Assembly: GCA_020744225.1 (NCBI GenBank)
Contig: JAGMWG010000009.1
Span: forward strand, 1,426,001-1,490,000
Direction: 5' to 3'
Length of the DNA: 64,000 nt
Origin: Paraphoma chrysanthemicola
Taxonomy: Eukaryota; Ascomycota; Dothideomycetes; Pleosporales; Phaeosphaeriaceae
The notes under the pieces were generated by a model. It was not told the DNA's origin. It saw only the letters and a list, made by a program, of their open reading frames with translations, and made no database searches. Shown in pieces: positions 1 through 12,370 of the stretch (the stretch's first letter is position 1; each line of letters opens with the position of its first letter). A program made the position numbers and the translations under genes.

Positions 1-1107
1 GGGAGAAATTCTAATGGTTGTGTGGCGGGGTGGGCATCTAGGGTACCACTCTCTGGGGCTGAGAGGTTGATAGTGAAAGCTAGCACAAATGCAATTCGAG
101 CTGCCAAGTCGCAGAAAACAACAGAAGCTGCCAAAATGTAGACATCTTCAAATTTCTACACCACAGTACGGTACAGACTAACTATCGATCTTTTTGTACT
201 GTGGTAGCTCCATATAGTAGGACACAGCGTATCTAGCAAGCATCGGACGACGACGCGCAGGACATCCCATCACAACCCAACATCGAACATGCGTGTTGAT
301 CCAAACAGCGTCCCAATCCTCCATTGCTGGAAACCATCAGCAGGTCATTATCGTTGGCGGCGGACAGTATGAAATTGAAAACAACATCCAGGTCTCACAT
401 CACATCAGACATACAAGACATTACGCAAGCCCTTCAGCAACTAACCTGAACTTCAAATAGGCATACATCACAATGCATCATGACTTGGAAAAGGTATTCG
501 CTTTAAGCGTTTGCATTTGATAATATTATACACAACGTCCATGTCGACGCTCACACCAGACCAGGACTCATATCCACACACCCTTGAAAAGTCCATCCTG
601 CGCAATCCTCGCGCCAGGAATAAAGGACATAGCTAACCCGCGCCGTCCAGTCACACCTCTAACAACTTTTCTTTTGCCGGTGCGAAAAAAAAGCCGCGGG
701 ACAGACAGCGACGACGGCAGCAACAAAGCGGGGAAACGGCGGTGCGACGGCAAATAGAAAAGGAAAGAAAAGGAAATGAAAGGCTCATGTTCGTGGTCAT
801 GATGAGAATATCCAGTGTTACCTCCGCCCCAAGCACCCAGCAAGAAAAGGAAAAAAAACCGGCGGGGGGTAAAACCAAAAGGAGCCTGCAAATGCAATGC
901 AGTTGGGCGTGTGCCGACATCGTAAGCGATGATGCAAGAGAACAGACAAAAAACCGGTCTAAGGGAATTAAACAAGATCGCAGAGAAGGTTGAACAAGAA
1001 AAGAAAACAACAAGGTTCGTCTAGATTGCGTGCGCCTCCTGCGCCGGGCCCTCATTTCGTTTTGGTGTCACAGTCGTCAAATTGGTGGTGGTGATGGCGG
1101 TCAGTGC
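1..1107. other. Intergenic, downstream of STE12
   Basis: I see no gene here. Short open frames on both strands around 568-1055 overlap each other, are rich in Arg/Ser/Phe low-complexity stretches and have no family features. The stretch next to position 1108 should hold the 3' UTR and polyadenylation region of STE12. No tRNA or repeat was recognised. Confidence 0.6.
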
Positions 1108-3513
1108 TCAGTAGTGGCTCCCCGCCATGAGCTGCTGGGGTGGTGCCATTGAAGTCATGCCGAGACCTGGTCCGGGAATATCGCTAATCGAACCGCCGTG
1201 GTGGGATAGCGAGAGGTAATCATTGCCAGATTCGGGAGAGTCCTCTTCAAGCGAGTGGAGGTGATCCTCCTCGCCTTCAAGGTCTTCTTCCTGGTAGTCG
1301 CTGAGCGGCTCGCCGTCAGGGCGGGGCTCGTGGGTGCGACGATGTCTGAGAAACGTGGTCAGCATACTAGTTTGGTTGGAGGATAATCGTTGAGACTTAC
1401 TGGGCAAGATTGTCCGAGCGCGAGAAAGCTTTGTTGCACAACGGGCAAACGTATGGTCGTTCTTGGGTGTGGGTGCGCACGTGCCTAAGCGCCCAGTCAG
1501 CGTCTACCCGGAACAAAAATAGCATCGGTACCCAACGACTTGTTGTACAACAACAGAATAGAAATGGGGAAATTGCAGGCGCTTACCTCTTGAGGTGCTC
1601 TAATCTCTTGAAGAGTCTGCCACAGGTGGGGATAGGGCACGAGTGTGACTTTTGCGGGTACGGGCCGATCTCCATCATGGTTGCACTGCGGGCGCGTCGG
1701 AAAACGGGCGCGGCGCCTGCGGTCCGCGCGATAGCGCTGTGCTGTAGTGGGGCCTCGAAGAGCTCGCCGTTAATCATGCTGTTGAGGTCGTCGTTGTGCA
1801 GAGTAGCGTGTTGCGGCTCTGGGCTCTCTTCAACAGTGTGGAGAGGTGTGCCTTGCCGCGACAGATCCACAGCAGGCTTGGAGTCTGGCATGCTCTGAGG
1901 ATAGCTTGCGCCGTTGTTGCTGTTTGGCGAGTTGTGGTTGGACTCATCGCCCTCAGGAACGGGTACGACAGAGCTAGACATGGATCGTCGAAGCTCACTT
2001 GGGCGGTGTACCTGGTGTGCAGCGCCGTTGGCTGCGACTGCTGCGCTGATACCAGCAGAGAGCGAAGAACGCCTCCTGCGCTGCTTGTACGTAGGCGAAC
2101 CCTCAATGACCGAGTAAACATTGCCGGGCTGGAATGGCCTCGACACGCCTGGGAAGCCAGGGCCCATCAAGTTGGATGGAGGAATGTTCATCAGGGGATT
2201 GAAGCTGTTCGGAACCGGTAGATCAGGGATAGCGCTGTAAAGACCGGTGTCCTCGTTGGCAATGTATGCAGGCTCGGCACCAAGGCTGATCTGGTGCTGA
2301 GGTGGCGTTAGGGGCTCAAAGGACATGCCGCGGGTGCTGTAGTCTTCGTAGTGTGAAGAAACGAATGAAGGCGCAGGGGAGTATTCCATGTAAGCGGGCA
2401 TGGAGCTGTGCCTCTGATGAACCTGTGACAAAGGAATGCCGTTGCGGTCGTACTGGATCTGGGCGCTGAATTCGCGCTGTTCTCTGCTCTTTACAACAGT
2501 GTTCTGCATGCTCGGTGGCATCGACATTTGCTGGTGGTAATGAGCCATGGGGTCCTCGTGGATTGGTTGCGACATTTGTGGCATAGGCTGCATGGGCTGC
2601 ATCTGTGGCATGGGCTGGGGCGCCGGCACCATGGTCGGTGGGGGCATGGACCCTTCCATTCCTCGCATATCAGGCGAAGGGTTCTGAGCATATGATTGGA
2701 CATTGTTGTTGAAGGACGACGAGTTTGTTTGTTGTGCCTTGGTGAGCTGCTCGAAGAGGGATTGTGACGAGTCAAACTCGAAAGAAAGGGCGGGCTCGCT
2801 GACGGCCATGGTGGTGGCCTCCTGGCCCATCTTCTCGCGCTTGAGATCGCGCTCCAGCGCATCGAGGAACAACCGATCATGGGGCACGCTGTACCAGTAG
2901 AACACTTTCTGCTTCTTCTGTGTGCGGATGCAGTTGTTCTTGTAGAGGAAATCTAGGAATGCGCTCTTGGGCTCCTCAAGCGACGCATCTGTGCCCGACT
3001 TCAGGTTGCGCAAATCCGAGAAGATGCCCTCCTCGAACTTCTTGGAGTTCTTGACGGGTCGGCCAAAGGCCTGAAACCTGAAGGAAAGGCATCGTACGAT
3101 GTCTGTACCTGAGATGTGGAAGAGGTTGTTCCTGTAGGCGGATCAATGGGCTGGATGCAAGCTGTGAGGATCGAGTGCACTTACCATAGCACGCAAGAAA
3201 CATATTCGCCAGTCGGCAGAAGGAACCTGCGAATATACTGGTCCGGCTGCCAGTCAACTGGTGCTGAGATGAGGAAGTATTTGACTGTAAAAGCGTCAGT
3301 ACAGGGCACGACCAGGCAATGCGGCAGTCACGGGCAATGCGCGACCGCAGCGGCGACATGTATGAAGCACGTACGGTTATCAACCTGCTGAAGGGCGACG
3401 ATGCTGTCTGGCGGTAGGCTTTGCTGTGCGTCCTGGTCTAATAGAAAGGTCTCGGGTGCGACAGAGCGGGCCTGAGGCGGCGGCATCTGAGCATGATGGG
3501 CGGATGGATACAT
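1108..3513 (-). CDS. ste12: Transcription factor Ste12 (STE domain plus two C2H2 zinc fingers)
   Basis: Nuclear DNA-binding factor at the end of the pheromone/filamentation MAPK cascade, controlling mating, hyphal fusion and often infection structures. Predicted exons are 3513-3375, 3284-3185, 3131-1587, 1484-1401 and 1345-1108, joining in phase to 701 residues. The N-terminal STE homeodomain-like region (about residues 45-160) reads NNLFHISGTDIVRCLSFRF, then FGRPVKNSKKFEEGIFSDLR and KVFYWYSVPHDRLFLDALER. A Gln/Met/Pro-rich middle follows. Two C2H2 fingers (about 574-627) are split by the last two introns: CPIPTCGRLFKRLEHLKRH, then CPLCNKAFSRSDNLAQHRRTH. The C-terminal fingers are typical of filamentous ascomycete Ste12 and absent from the yeast protein. 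The start is the ATG before YPSAHHAQMPPP; the upstream in-frame GTG is not needed. It is transcribed away from a ~2 kb gene-poor leader. Confidence 0.95.
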
Positions 3514-5456
3514 GCTGCGCTGCAACACGATCCTTTGCTAGATGTTTGGGAGTTGGGGACGTCAGACGTTGCAAGCCGAGCTTAATCCAACGCGGATTCA
3601 AGGCGCTCAAGAAGGTCCTGCCAGGCTCGAACAATAAAAGGTGAAGCGCAAAGCGAAGGAAAAGGCCAGCGATGGTCTCAGATAAGGTAAAGGGGATAAT
3701 AAAACGTATCGAGGGCCTGCCTCGGAGTGGTGCAGTCGCGACGTCGAGCAGACTGGACGAGGTGAAGGTTAGGGCTCTGGGGATACGAAACGCAAATCTG
3801 AGGGGGCAGCGGCAGCTTTAGGTGTCGGAGGGCCTCGTGAAACAGGAGCTTAGCGGTTTTAGAATAATCTATTCCTAGCCCGCGCTCTGGCAAGTCAGCG
3901 AGCAGGCCAGTGCGGGGCCGGCGGCCAATTGGGCGGCGCACGCTTGTCAAGCGCCAAGCGCGACCGGGGTCATGGGCGACTCGTGGGACGGCCGTGCAGA
4001 GGGACGTGATGGCGCTGGGGGGTGTTGGCTGGACCGGCGACTGGCTGGCATGTCGCTGGGTCGGGGGTGCAGCGTCCAGGAGCATGCTTGCGCCCGTGGC
4101 GGCAGCGCGAAGGTTTATCGACGGGTTTATGCGGTGGGGATCTGGGAGCTGGCCCTCAGTACTACCGTCGTGCTGGCGGAGGCAATTGCGCCTGCTGGCA
4201 GGTCGCTGCTGCCCGGGTGTGTGCTCACTCCTGCCCCGACTACTGCGCACAGGACCACAGGGCCTGCTGCTCACGGCGCAGGTCACGCTTTGGGTATAGT
4301 GCCATGGAGGCCTCGCTTGCAGCCCACCACGAGGTGCCGGCGACACAGACGTGCAGTTTGCCCATCGCGGCATCGATCATCGCGGTCCGGCGGCCGCTGG
4401 TGCTTCAGGACGACGACCCTCTCTGTTGCGTCAGTTTAGCTTCGCGAGGAGGGCGATCCGGACTGGACCGCCTCAACACCACCGTCATGGTGTGCGCGCA
4501 TCTCCAGGGTCCATCATCTCTCGAGTGCCGTCAGACGTGTCAATGTCCTGCAGAATGCACCAGCGGCATGCGTCATCCGCCGCCGACGGCGCCGCGCTGC
4601 CTCGAGCATGCTGTACTGGCACTGTGTAGCCGGAGCCTCGAGTCTCAACGGCTGTCTGCAACCTGGCCGGCCACTCGCGGCGCCCCGCCGTCATTTCAGA
4701 CATTCTCGTGCTCGTCTGCTCGACCAGCGCTGCACCCTACTAGATAGAGCACGACCACCGCGAACCACTCTTCGAAAAATGGCGCGCTGCTAACCGACGC
4801 CGCTCTCGAGGATCGTCCAGGATGTTTGCCCTCGATGCAGGAACATCACGCTGACGCCTGCAGTGCTGCTCTGGCGCATCACGAGAACACCTCGTCCTCC
4901 ACCGCCTCCGCCAGCCTCGAGCCCGCGTCGAGGTGTTGTGGCGGGTCAATTAGCCTAGTGAGGTGCATCGAGATGCAGGAACCGGCAGAAGCAGCACTGG
5001 GCCGTGGTTTGATCTCCATGCTGAAACACGCGCCCGCCATTGCCAGCGGGAGCCGCCTCTCGTACCTTCCATTCGCATCCTGCTGCAATGCTCTTGCGTC
5101 CTGTCTTTCGCGCTCTGGCTGTCACTCTCACGGCTGTCTTGCGCTGCTGTCCAAACACCAGCATCGTCACTGAGCCCGATCAACGGCGCGCTGTCAGTGG
5201 GCGTGACGCTCCCAGTGCAAGCCAGTAAGGTGGTGGTGGACGCCGTTTCAGAATTACTTTTGGCTAGCGGTGGCCCACTAACCGTCTTCACAACAGTCGC
5301 TTTGGCGAATCAGAGGCGAGCGGTACGCCTGCCTCTTCGCGTGCAAGCGCTATGCCCGGCAGCGAGGAGATGGCGTCGTACGTAGCCTGTCTTTCATGGA
5401 TCTGGAGGTTGGACGTCACGGACACTGTCATCTTGCCCGACCAGGTTCTGCAGCGT
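3514..5456. other. Gene-poor leader upstream of STE12
   Basis: Nearly 2 kb of rather GC-rich sequence. Open frames such as 4022-4747 (plus) and 3678-4373 (minus) are long only because GC-rich DNA has few stops. Their translations are Arg/Ala/Pro/Cys-rich with no motif, and they overlap on both strands. I infer STE12 promoter and a long 5' leader, which may carry upstream ORFs. Confidence 0.5.
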
Positions 5457-6600
5457 CTAGTTTACGTACTCCCCGATAACGCTGCTCGATTCCAAGTTCG
5501 AAAAAGCTGTTGTGTTTGAGAATGCCAGTCTTGTTTCAGCGTGGGGATCACCGAGATCTAGCACACCTTCCATACAGAGACCATCCGCGTAGCCTCGCCC
5601 GAGAATTGAGCTCGTCGTGAGCATTGAGCGCTGCGATAGGCAGAACATAAGGTTTGCGCCAACTCTAGTCTGTGGCATCGCAGAAGCCGATCCTGCATAC
5701 TGTTCCTGCGAACGCTTGGTGCGTAGCCGTGAGACATGCATTGCCGTTTCCAAAAACAACATCTTGTAGCAGTCGACGTTGGCACGCTGAATGGAGGGCG
5801 CGGAGCAAACGTCGATATTGGGATGGTGGTGTTCTGTACCTGCATTAGTGGCGACGCACTGGCAGTTCTGAAACTCGTCCACCTCTGTCTCTTGGCCGAA
5901 CGTGGACACGAGGCTGCTCGTCTGAGGAAGATGGCTTTCGCTTGCACATCTCTTCCGCATGCTTTCGAAGACATCTGCAGGTGTAAAGGATTGGCAGTTC
6001 CCGCTTCTGTACCTGTGGATCCAGGAACAAGTTAGGCCAATATTCAATATGCATGAAGCAGGTGATGAGTGACCTTTAGGGGCTTTTGCAAGTCATGTTC
6101 TTCCGCGCAGTCCGGGGACTTTGGCTGAACTCAGTCATCGTGAACGGTGCTCTGCTCGTAAGAACAGCCGTGGGTCGGATGGGAATGAATTAGGTAAATT
6201 CGAAGAAGCCCCCCAGCACGTGGACTGGTAACGAAACTTACCCACAATGGGCCGTCCCTTCCGATGTGCACCCGCTTCGGTCGTCCGACCCCTTTGCTTC
6301 GCAGAAAGCAGAAGTCGTGGGCGGAGGCGATATGCGTGTCTGCTCCACTCTTGAAAGTGCTTCAAGCAGCGGAAGCGAGGTGCCCTTGCCGAAGTGCCGG
6401 GAAGGTTTTCTTTTCGATAGTCGTTGGGTGTGCTGACTCTTGTCCCTCGCGGCGACAAGCAAGCTGCACGCATCTCTTGCGCAACTAGCAAAAGAGGGCA
6501 CATACGCCGATCCAAGGTCGGAGTCCAGAAGTGTTTGAGACTGCCGATCGGCCTTTGCTGCATCAGAATCGAGGCCCTGTGAGACTGACGGGAGTTTCAT
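5457..6600 (-). CDS. Hypothetical protein, two exons
   Basis: A tentative gene that I do not recognise. Exon 1 is 6600-6242 from an ATG (MKLPSVSQGLDSD). It ends at a strong GTAAGT donor. A CTAAC branch site precedes acceptor ACAG at 6013, and exon 2 runs 6012-5457. The two exons join in phase to 304 residues. A second acceptor 6 nt further in also keeps frame, adding or removing two residues. The protein is Ser/Arg-rich in its first half, with scattered Cys, and has no clear domain, signal peptide or membrane segment. Support is limited to the good intron and to the open frame on both sides of it. It lies alone between STE12 and cardiolipin synthase and could be spurious. Confidence 0.4.
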
Positions 6601-8382
6601 GTAAAGTCGTCAATTGTAGATGGGAACCCTGCAAAACGTGCTGCTTCTGCACTGGCTGTGGGGGATCACTTGGATCCACCGGCAATACTTGTCCAAGCAG
6701 CTGCTTAACGTGCATCTGATGCGTAGACTACCGGCAGATCTTCGCTTGAAACGCAAGCGGAAGGTGTAGCCTTATCCATCAGGCCAGTGCACGTGTGGCG
6801 CGCACCAAACCTCACGTGCCGTGGAAAGTTCTTCTGGCCGATCTCTAGCTCCACACTACAAAGTTCTACTGCGGTAAACTGTCAGTTGCGCCATCTGTAG
6901 AGAACTGTTTAGAACTGTTTAGGGTCACTAAATAAGGTTCGTTAGCGGTTGCCACAATCGACTATTGAAGCGAAAGCTACCAGCGCGGAGCTAGTGCGTC
7001 CCCAATGCACGACACTCGACGCGGTGACACCAAGCAGAACACTAATCGTAGATGCTCAGCATGCATGCTTAGGTACGCAGCTCGTATCATGACGCACTTG
7101 GATTAGTTTGTATCCCGCACCGGGGTCTGCTGGTATCGTCACTGCTTGAAAGGCGCAGTCATTGCGCAAACGGAGGCGGGCCGGACGCAACAACCAGCAC
7201 GTTCATGCCTCGAAAGCTAAGTGTAGACCCAGGAATGAGGTCGCTACTCGGAGATGCGCAAAGGGCTGCATAATCGATAGTTACATGTTCATCCTGACGG
7301 GACGAGCGCATCCAAGAACGCTGAGTATCGCGAAGTATAGCAGTCGATCAGCCGAGCTATCCTAGAAGGCGATCAGGCAGAGCAAATGGCTTGTAGCTGT
7401 GGCATCCATGACCTAGATCGTACAACTGCGGGTATCTGTGGACGAGTCTGGCCAGCCTTTTCAGGACTGGAAACTCTAAACTCTCAACACAACTTCCAGA
7501 CTCAACTGCAACAAGAACAGCTGAGCTACAACCGAGAGCGCCGTGCCAGGCATGATAAGATCCTGTACATTGCATGGCGGGGACCGTCCGACCCGAGCCC
7601 ATTTTGAGTCGTATGGCAGGTTTACCGTGACTTTGAGACACAAAGTTGGTGCTAGTAATGGCATGGCCGTGGAGACTGTACACGAAGCGGATCAGCTCGA
7701 GGCTGTAGTCGTACGTCTCTAAGCATAGTATCCATGGAGGTCAGCTTGTGGCTAAATTCTGAAGCGGACGGACAGCTGTGGCTGCTCCTCGCAAATACCA
7801 TCACTGGTGGCTGAATGTACGGCCCGCGGTCCAGAAGGCTTTGCATATAATGCGCTTCGCATTTCGCGACATGTAGTTGCTAGCTAATAGCGTAAGAGAA
7901 TCGATTCGCCCAATTTCTTCGCAGTGAAATTAGAAATGGTCTGCTTCAAGTAAAGCTACGCCGCGGAGAAAAGAAACATTGGACCAACATGCCACTGCGT
8001 CCCAAAAGTCGACTCATCGCGAGTGGGCAAAAGGAAGAACTCAGTGAGAGTAAGAGAAGGATTGAAAGAATTCCGTGGCAGTGTTGATGGGTTGTTTGTG
8101 TGCCCTTCTGACGTCACAGGCTGCAAACCAGCCTGGTGGCAGAAGCGCATTGGCAGTAGCCAAACGGGATGGTGATATGTATGCAATCTCGTTCGTGAGT
8201 TATTTGAACTTCATGTCCTCGAAGCTGTCCTTGGGCGAAGTGAGGTCAATGAAGAAAGATCTACGCACTGCCGTTGCTGTGTTTGCTGCTAGCGCGTCTT
8301 GGCGACGCTCTTACCTTCTCGTGAAGCTGCAACATCCTCGTCAGCAACTTTACGAGAGCCCCGTTTGCCGTAGCTTCTATCT
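6601..8382. other. Intergenic
   Basis: About 1.8 kb with no convincing gene. Small frames at 7162-7365, 7357-7683 and 8075-8410 have no recognisable features. A 10-bp tandem duplication (GAACTGTTTA twice) lies at about 6902-6921. The right end should contain the promoter of the cardiolipin synthase gene. Confidence 0.5.
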
Positions 8383-9766
8383 ATGGCAGGGGCAGGAAAA
8401 CTTCCGATGACCGCCGCCTTCGCTTTGCAGTCTTCGATTGAGCTGTGTGCCCTTCCCCGGCTTGCACGGATAGGACAAATACGCCGGAATGTTTACTCAC
8501 GTGCCTCTTGTTCTTGGGCTCGAAGAGATGTTATCGCTCGAAGTAATCCATGTGCTGTACTTCGAAGTCATGAAATAAGGCATGCGCCGAGGCTCGCAGG
8601 CTTTAGCAGTTGTTATGTTCGGCGATCGAAACAGGAAGGGGCCCCGTCGACATCAAAACAAACGAATGTACGTCACAGTTTTGCACTTATCGTGCGCGAA
8701 ATACAGTCCAACAACGCATCTATCTTCTGAACATACACATCTTTGAGCAACTTGATCAACGGCACGCACATTTACGATACGTAACGGCAAGCCGATGCAA
8801 TCACAAATTGAAGTGCATGCGTTCAAAGGCTGCGTAGCCTCGCTGCACTCTTCAACATAATTGCCAAAGACCTGTGCTAACATATATTAGGAGACGCCAC
8901 CTACAACTACAAACAATCTTGCAACAACTCTCAAATCTAAACTTAAGCTGCCTGTTGTCAAACACGAGAACATCTATAACCTCCCAAACTTTCTGACGCT
9001 CACTCGACTCATTGCAACACCAATTGTTGGATATCTCATCATTCACAATCACCACCTCTACGCCTTCTCGTTATTCACATATGCAGCTGTGTCGGATTTG
9101 CTCGACGGTTGGATAGCAAGGAAATGGAAACTTCAGACTGTCGTTGGAAGCGTTGTCGATCCCATGGCTGACAAGTTCCTAATGACGACACTGATCACAT
9201 GTTTGGCTGTCAATGGCAGCTTACCCATGCCACTCTTTGTGCTGATCCTTGGACGCGATGCCAGTCTCGCTATATCTGCGCTCTACTACCGGTACGCCTC
9301 ACTACCTGCACCAAAGACCATGGCACGCTACTGGGACTTCAGTCTCCCCAGCGCGGAGGTGCATCCAACGACCATCTCCAAATTCAACACCTTCTTGCAA
9401 CTTAGTCTCCTGGGCACCTTGCTTTGCACAAATCTCCTACACGATCCGTCGGCCACAACGTCAGCGGCTGGCGGCCTTCTCATGTCAATACAAGATGCGT
9501 TGGGGGGTGAAGCGGGAGTAAGGACGCTGGTTCAAGGCATGTCTGCCGTGGTTGCTACAACCACAGTCTACAGCGGTCTCGAGTACACATGGTCGAAGAA
9601 GGCAGTCGTCATTCTGGGTGGCGACGAGGCATTGAAGAGGAAGCAGGGGTTCAGAGGACGAATGATCATGGCAAGTGGGTTCGGGTCATTCATTGCGCTT
9701 GCAGCATGGTTGTGGTATAACGATGTCGCAAGGAAGGAAGCAGAAGAGATCGTCGAGAAGAAGTAA
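8383..9766 (+). CDS. crd1: Cardiolipin synthase (CDP-alcohol phosphatidyltransferase), mitochondrial
   Basis: Makes cardiolipin from CDP-diacylglycerol and phosphatidylglycerol in the inner mitochondrial membrane. Exon 1 (8383-8667) encodes a 95-residue Arg/Ser/Ala-rich, acid-poor leader expected of a matrix-targeting sequence. A 223-nt intron starts with GTACGT and ends CTAAC...TTAG at 8890. Exon 2 runs 8891-9766 and the total is 386 residues. After the conserved HENIYNLPNFLTLTRLIATP comes the family signature: DGWIAR, then 8 residues, then GSVVDPMAD (D-G-x2-A-R-x8-G-x3-D-x3-D). Hydrophobic segments follow, for example ITCLAVNGSLPMPLFVLIL. The C-terminus is charged. The leader exon was chosen because exon 2 alone has no start before the conserved core; the ATG at 8407 is an alternative start. 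Confidence 0.9.
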
Positions 9767-10255
9767 AGCACAATGTCATTGTAATTGGCATTGGGGGAAT
9801 CTCATAGGCGTTATACAAATAAAAGCTCAACTTTTGTAGATCGAAACTACATAGTACCTACAATGCCCTCGTTTCATTTTGCAAGTCTAAGACTAGCATA
9901 GATTGCTACGTGCTTATAACTACCTATGTCTGCAAAGAGCAGCAATGGTTTTTCTGACGTTCGCCTTCACCGCCCCTGGGCTAGTGGCCAACCCGCACCA
10001 GCCGCAGGGTTGAGTTTGTAGCCAGGGCGGGTCGGCCATCGCTCCCTACAGACGATAATAACTTCCTATCCCAAATTCGCAGTTGTTGTCGATCCGTATT
10101 AGTGTTCTGCGGGGTATGATAAGAAAACGGGCACGGACACGTTAAAGTGGTTAGAGCCAACGTCAATTCTCAGTAAACACGTCTGCTGCCTCACCGGTTC
10201 AGAAATATGGCCTGGTACAACGTGTTCTTGCTTGCCCTTCTGGACACCAACACTC
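9767..10255. other. Intergenic
   Basis: 3' region of cardiolipin synthase and promoter of the next gene. I see no gene, RNA or repeat. Confidence 0.5.
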
Positions 10256-12370
10256 ATGTCTCGACGATTTTTCTCGCACACTGCGCAACCTCCAAGAAAT
10301 AACCTGGGCTATTACACAAAAGAATTCGCCAGACATCTCTTCGTTGACGCCCCGAAATGGATCTTTTCCTCCTCCGAGGAAGAGTATCCAGAGCTCTTCC
10401 CGGAAAGTGAACAGGTCAAGCTTGCAAAATTGGACAAGAAACGTAACGATGTCACCACGGACTGCTATGTGTACACTGCATTGCCCGACCCTACAGAGAG
10501 TTGCAAATACATTCGCGTGGTGAAGCTGCTTCCTGGGACAAGACAGGACGACATTGAATGCCAGCTTCTACAAGTGGAGCTTCGAGAGGAGCTAAAGTAT
10601 GAGGCACTATCTTATGTCTGGGGAGACATCAGTGAGACGACACCTATCCAGGTAGACGACTGTACTCTGCAAATCGGTGAAAGCTTGCGTGCTGCACTCT
10701 TGGACCTTAGGCACCCAGAGGAATCTCGTTTCTTATGGGCTGACGCCATCTGCATCGATCAAAACAATATTCACGAACGAGCAAAACAAGTCGGAATCAT
10801 GGGCGACATCTACACACAAGCTGTACGCACAGTTGTGTGGCTTGGGCCGTCTTTTGAGTATGTCGATCTCGCCTTCGATAGTATCACGACTCTAGAAAAC
10901 GACGCCCTTGCAAACAAGCAGTCGCTCGTCGGAAATGCTGAGACCTCAACAAAATCAGCTTTGAATTCTGCACCAGATAAAGTGGAACGGGAGAATCTGC
11001 GTCACGGCTGTTACATCCTCGAAGATTTGGTCAAGGCGGATTGGTGGACCCGCGCGTGGGTAGTGCAAGAAGTATGTCTCGCATCCGAGAAAACCATCAT
11101 GTGCGGCCAAAACGAGGTGGATTGGAAGCGCTTTGTGACTGCCGTTGAATTCGCAAGACTCAGCGACAAATTCGACTTCAAAGTAGCTGGAATAGCTGAA
11201 GCTGAATTGGACGGTTTTCAATCCATTATCGACCTGGACCTTAGGCCGTTAGAAGGGAATATAGCGGGACAAATGCTTCGATTGCTAACGGCCATGAGAC
11301 CGCGGTTGGCGACGAATCCTCGCGATAAGGTTTTTGCAATCATGGGATTGCTGAGGGGCGATCGTCAGGATTTGAACATCGTACCGGATTATACCGCTTC
11401 GGTTGATGATGTCTACTGTGCAACGGCAACCGCAATTATACGAGGGACCGATAGTCTCGACATTCTTAGTCATTGTATCGACGATAATGATGATGCAGGA
11501 GATGAGGAATTTTGTTTACCTTCTTGGGTCCCCAATTGGAGCATCGCAGATACATTGTGTGTGCCATTGGTACAAAACAGCTTCGACGAACTCCGGCACT
11601 ATGATGCTTCCCCCGGCTCGAAAGCCGATGCCAAGTTCTATACCGAGCCCGATGTCGTGGGTGTGGCCGGCCAGCTTGTAGACGTAATTGCCGAATACAG
11701 CGACTTGCTTGTTGTCCCCGATGATGCGGACTGGGAGTATGAAGAGAAGGAAGATCCCTCGTTAGGCAGAATTCTACTCGAAGGAGGCTTCGAGCTCTGG
11801 AAGGTGTACAAATTGTTACTCGGTGTGGTTGATTTCTTCAACGTGTTCCTCACGTGGGAGACTGTTGCGACTCGTCAGCCGTGTTACATATACGGTACAC
11901 AAGACGCACAGCCACCCAGGAAGATGTTCTGGCAAACGCTTTGCACGGGTCTGCTTGATCCCGAAGGCGAAGAGAAGACCGAGAAAATGTTCAAGGAATG
12001 GCGCGCCCACTTGTCGCCTATCAGCGGCCTGAGGAAAATGAAGGCGACGAAATTTCCAAACTTGTTCAAAACCCTAGGCCTGATGGGCTACTTCTGGGCG
12101 ACGTGGAAGAGTTATGGTGCTTTCAGCGAGATGATTCCTCACACCAGAGGCAGGAGGATTGGAAGAACCAAGTCAGGTTGGCTGTGCTTGTTACCAGCGC
12201 GAGTCAAGGTTGGCGATAAGTTGGTTCTGCTGAAAGGGGCGACAGTGCCGTTTGTTATTAGACAGAGGAGCGATGGGTATTGGCACCTTGTTGGTGAGGC
12301 TTATGTTCATGGCATCATGAACGGCGAGGCATATGATGCTGATGCTGGCATGTTACTGAAGATTAAGTAG
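10256..12370 (+). CDS. HET-domain (heterokaryon incompatibility) protein
   Basis: Single-exon gene of 704 residues counted from ATG 10256; the open frame begins a few codons earlier with TTG, which I did not use. The HET domain (PF06985) spans about residues 115-270 with the usual blocks: YEALSYVWGD, then FLWADAICIDQNN...RAKQVGIMGDIYTQA, then WWTRAWVVQEVCLA. HET proteins act in non-self recognition, where they can trigger cell death after fusion of unlike hyphae. The C-terminal half (RDKVFAIMGLL, then RRIGRTKSGWLCLLPARVKVGD) follows the common architecture of het-6/OR-type proteins. No NTPase or repeat domain is attached. Its partner is unknown, and allelic incompatibility function cannot be told from the sequence. 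Confidence 0.9.
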   Translation: MSRRFFSHTAQPPRNNLGYYTKEFARHLFVDAPKWIFSSSEEEYPELFPESEQVKLAKLDKKRNDVTTDCYVYTALPDPTESCKYIRVVKLLPGTRQDDIECQLLQVELREELKYEALSYVWGDISETTPIQVDDCTLQIGESLRAALLDLRHPEESRFLWADAICIDQNNIHERAKQVGIMGDIYTQAVRTVVWLGPSFEYVDLAFDSITTLENDALANKQSLVGNAETSTKSALNSAPDKVERENLRHGCYILEDLVKADWWTRAWVVQEVCLASEKTIMCGQNEVDWKRFVTAVEFARLSDKFDFKVAGIAEAELDGFQSIIDLDLRPLEGNIAGQMLRLLTAMRPRLATNPRDKVFAIMGLLRGDRQDLNIVPDYTASVDDVYCATATAIIRGTDSLDILSHCIDDNDDAGDEEFCLPSWVPNWSIADTLCVPLVQNSFDELRHYDASPGSKADAKFYTEPDVVGVAGQLVDVIAEYSDLLVVPDDADWEYEEKEDPSLGRILLEGGFELWKVYKLLLGVVDFFNVFLTWETVATRQPCYIYGTQDAQPPRKMFWQTLCTGLLDPEGEEKTEKMFKEWRAHLSPISGLRKMKATKFPNLFKTLGLMGYFWATWKSYGAFSEMIPHTRGRRIGRTKSGWLCLLPARVKVGDKLVLLKGATVPFVIRQRSDGYWHLVGEAYVHGIMNGEAYDADAGMLLKIK

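Noticed and set aside
3678..4373. 231-codon minus-strand frame
   Set aside because: Same GC-rich region and composition; no splice links to STE12 exons and no family features.
4022..4747. 241-codon open frame on the plus strand upstream of STE12
   Set aside because: Arg/Ala/Pro/Cys-rich low-complexity translation, no motif, overlapped by frames of similar length on both strands in GC-rich DNA.
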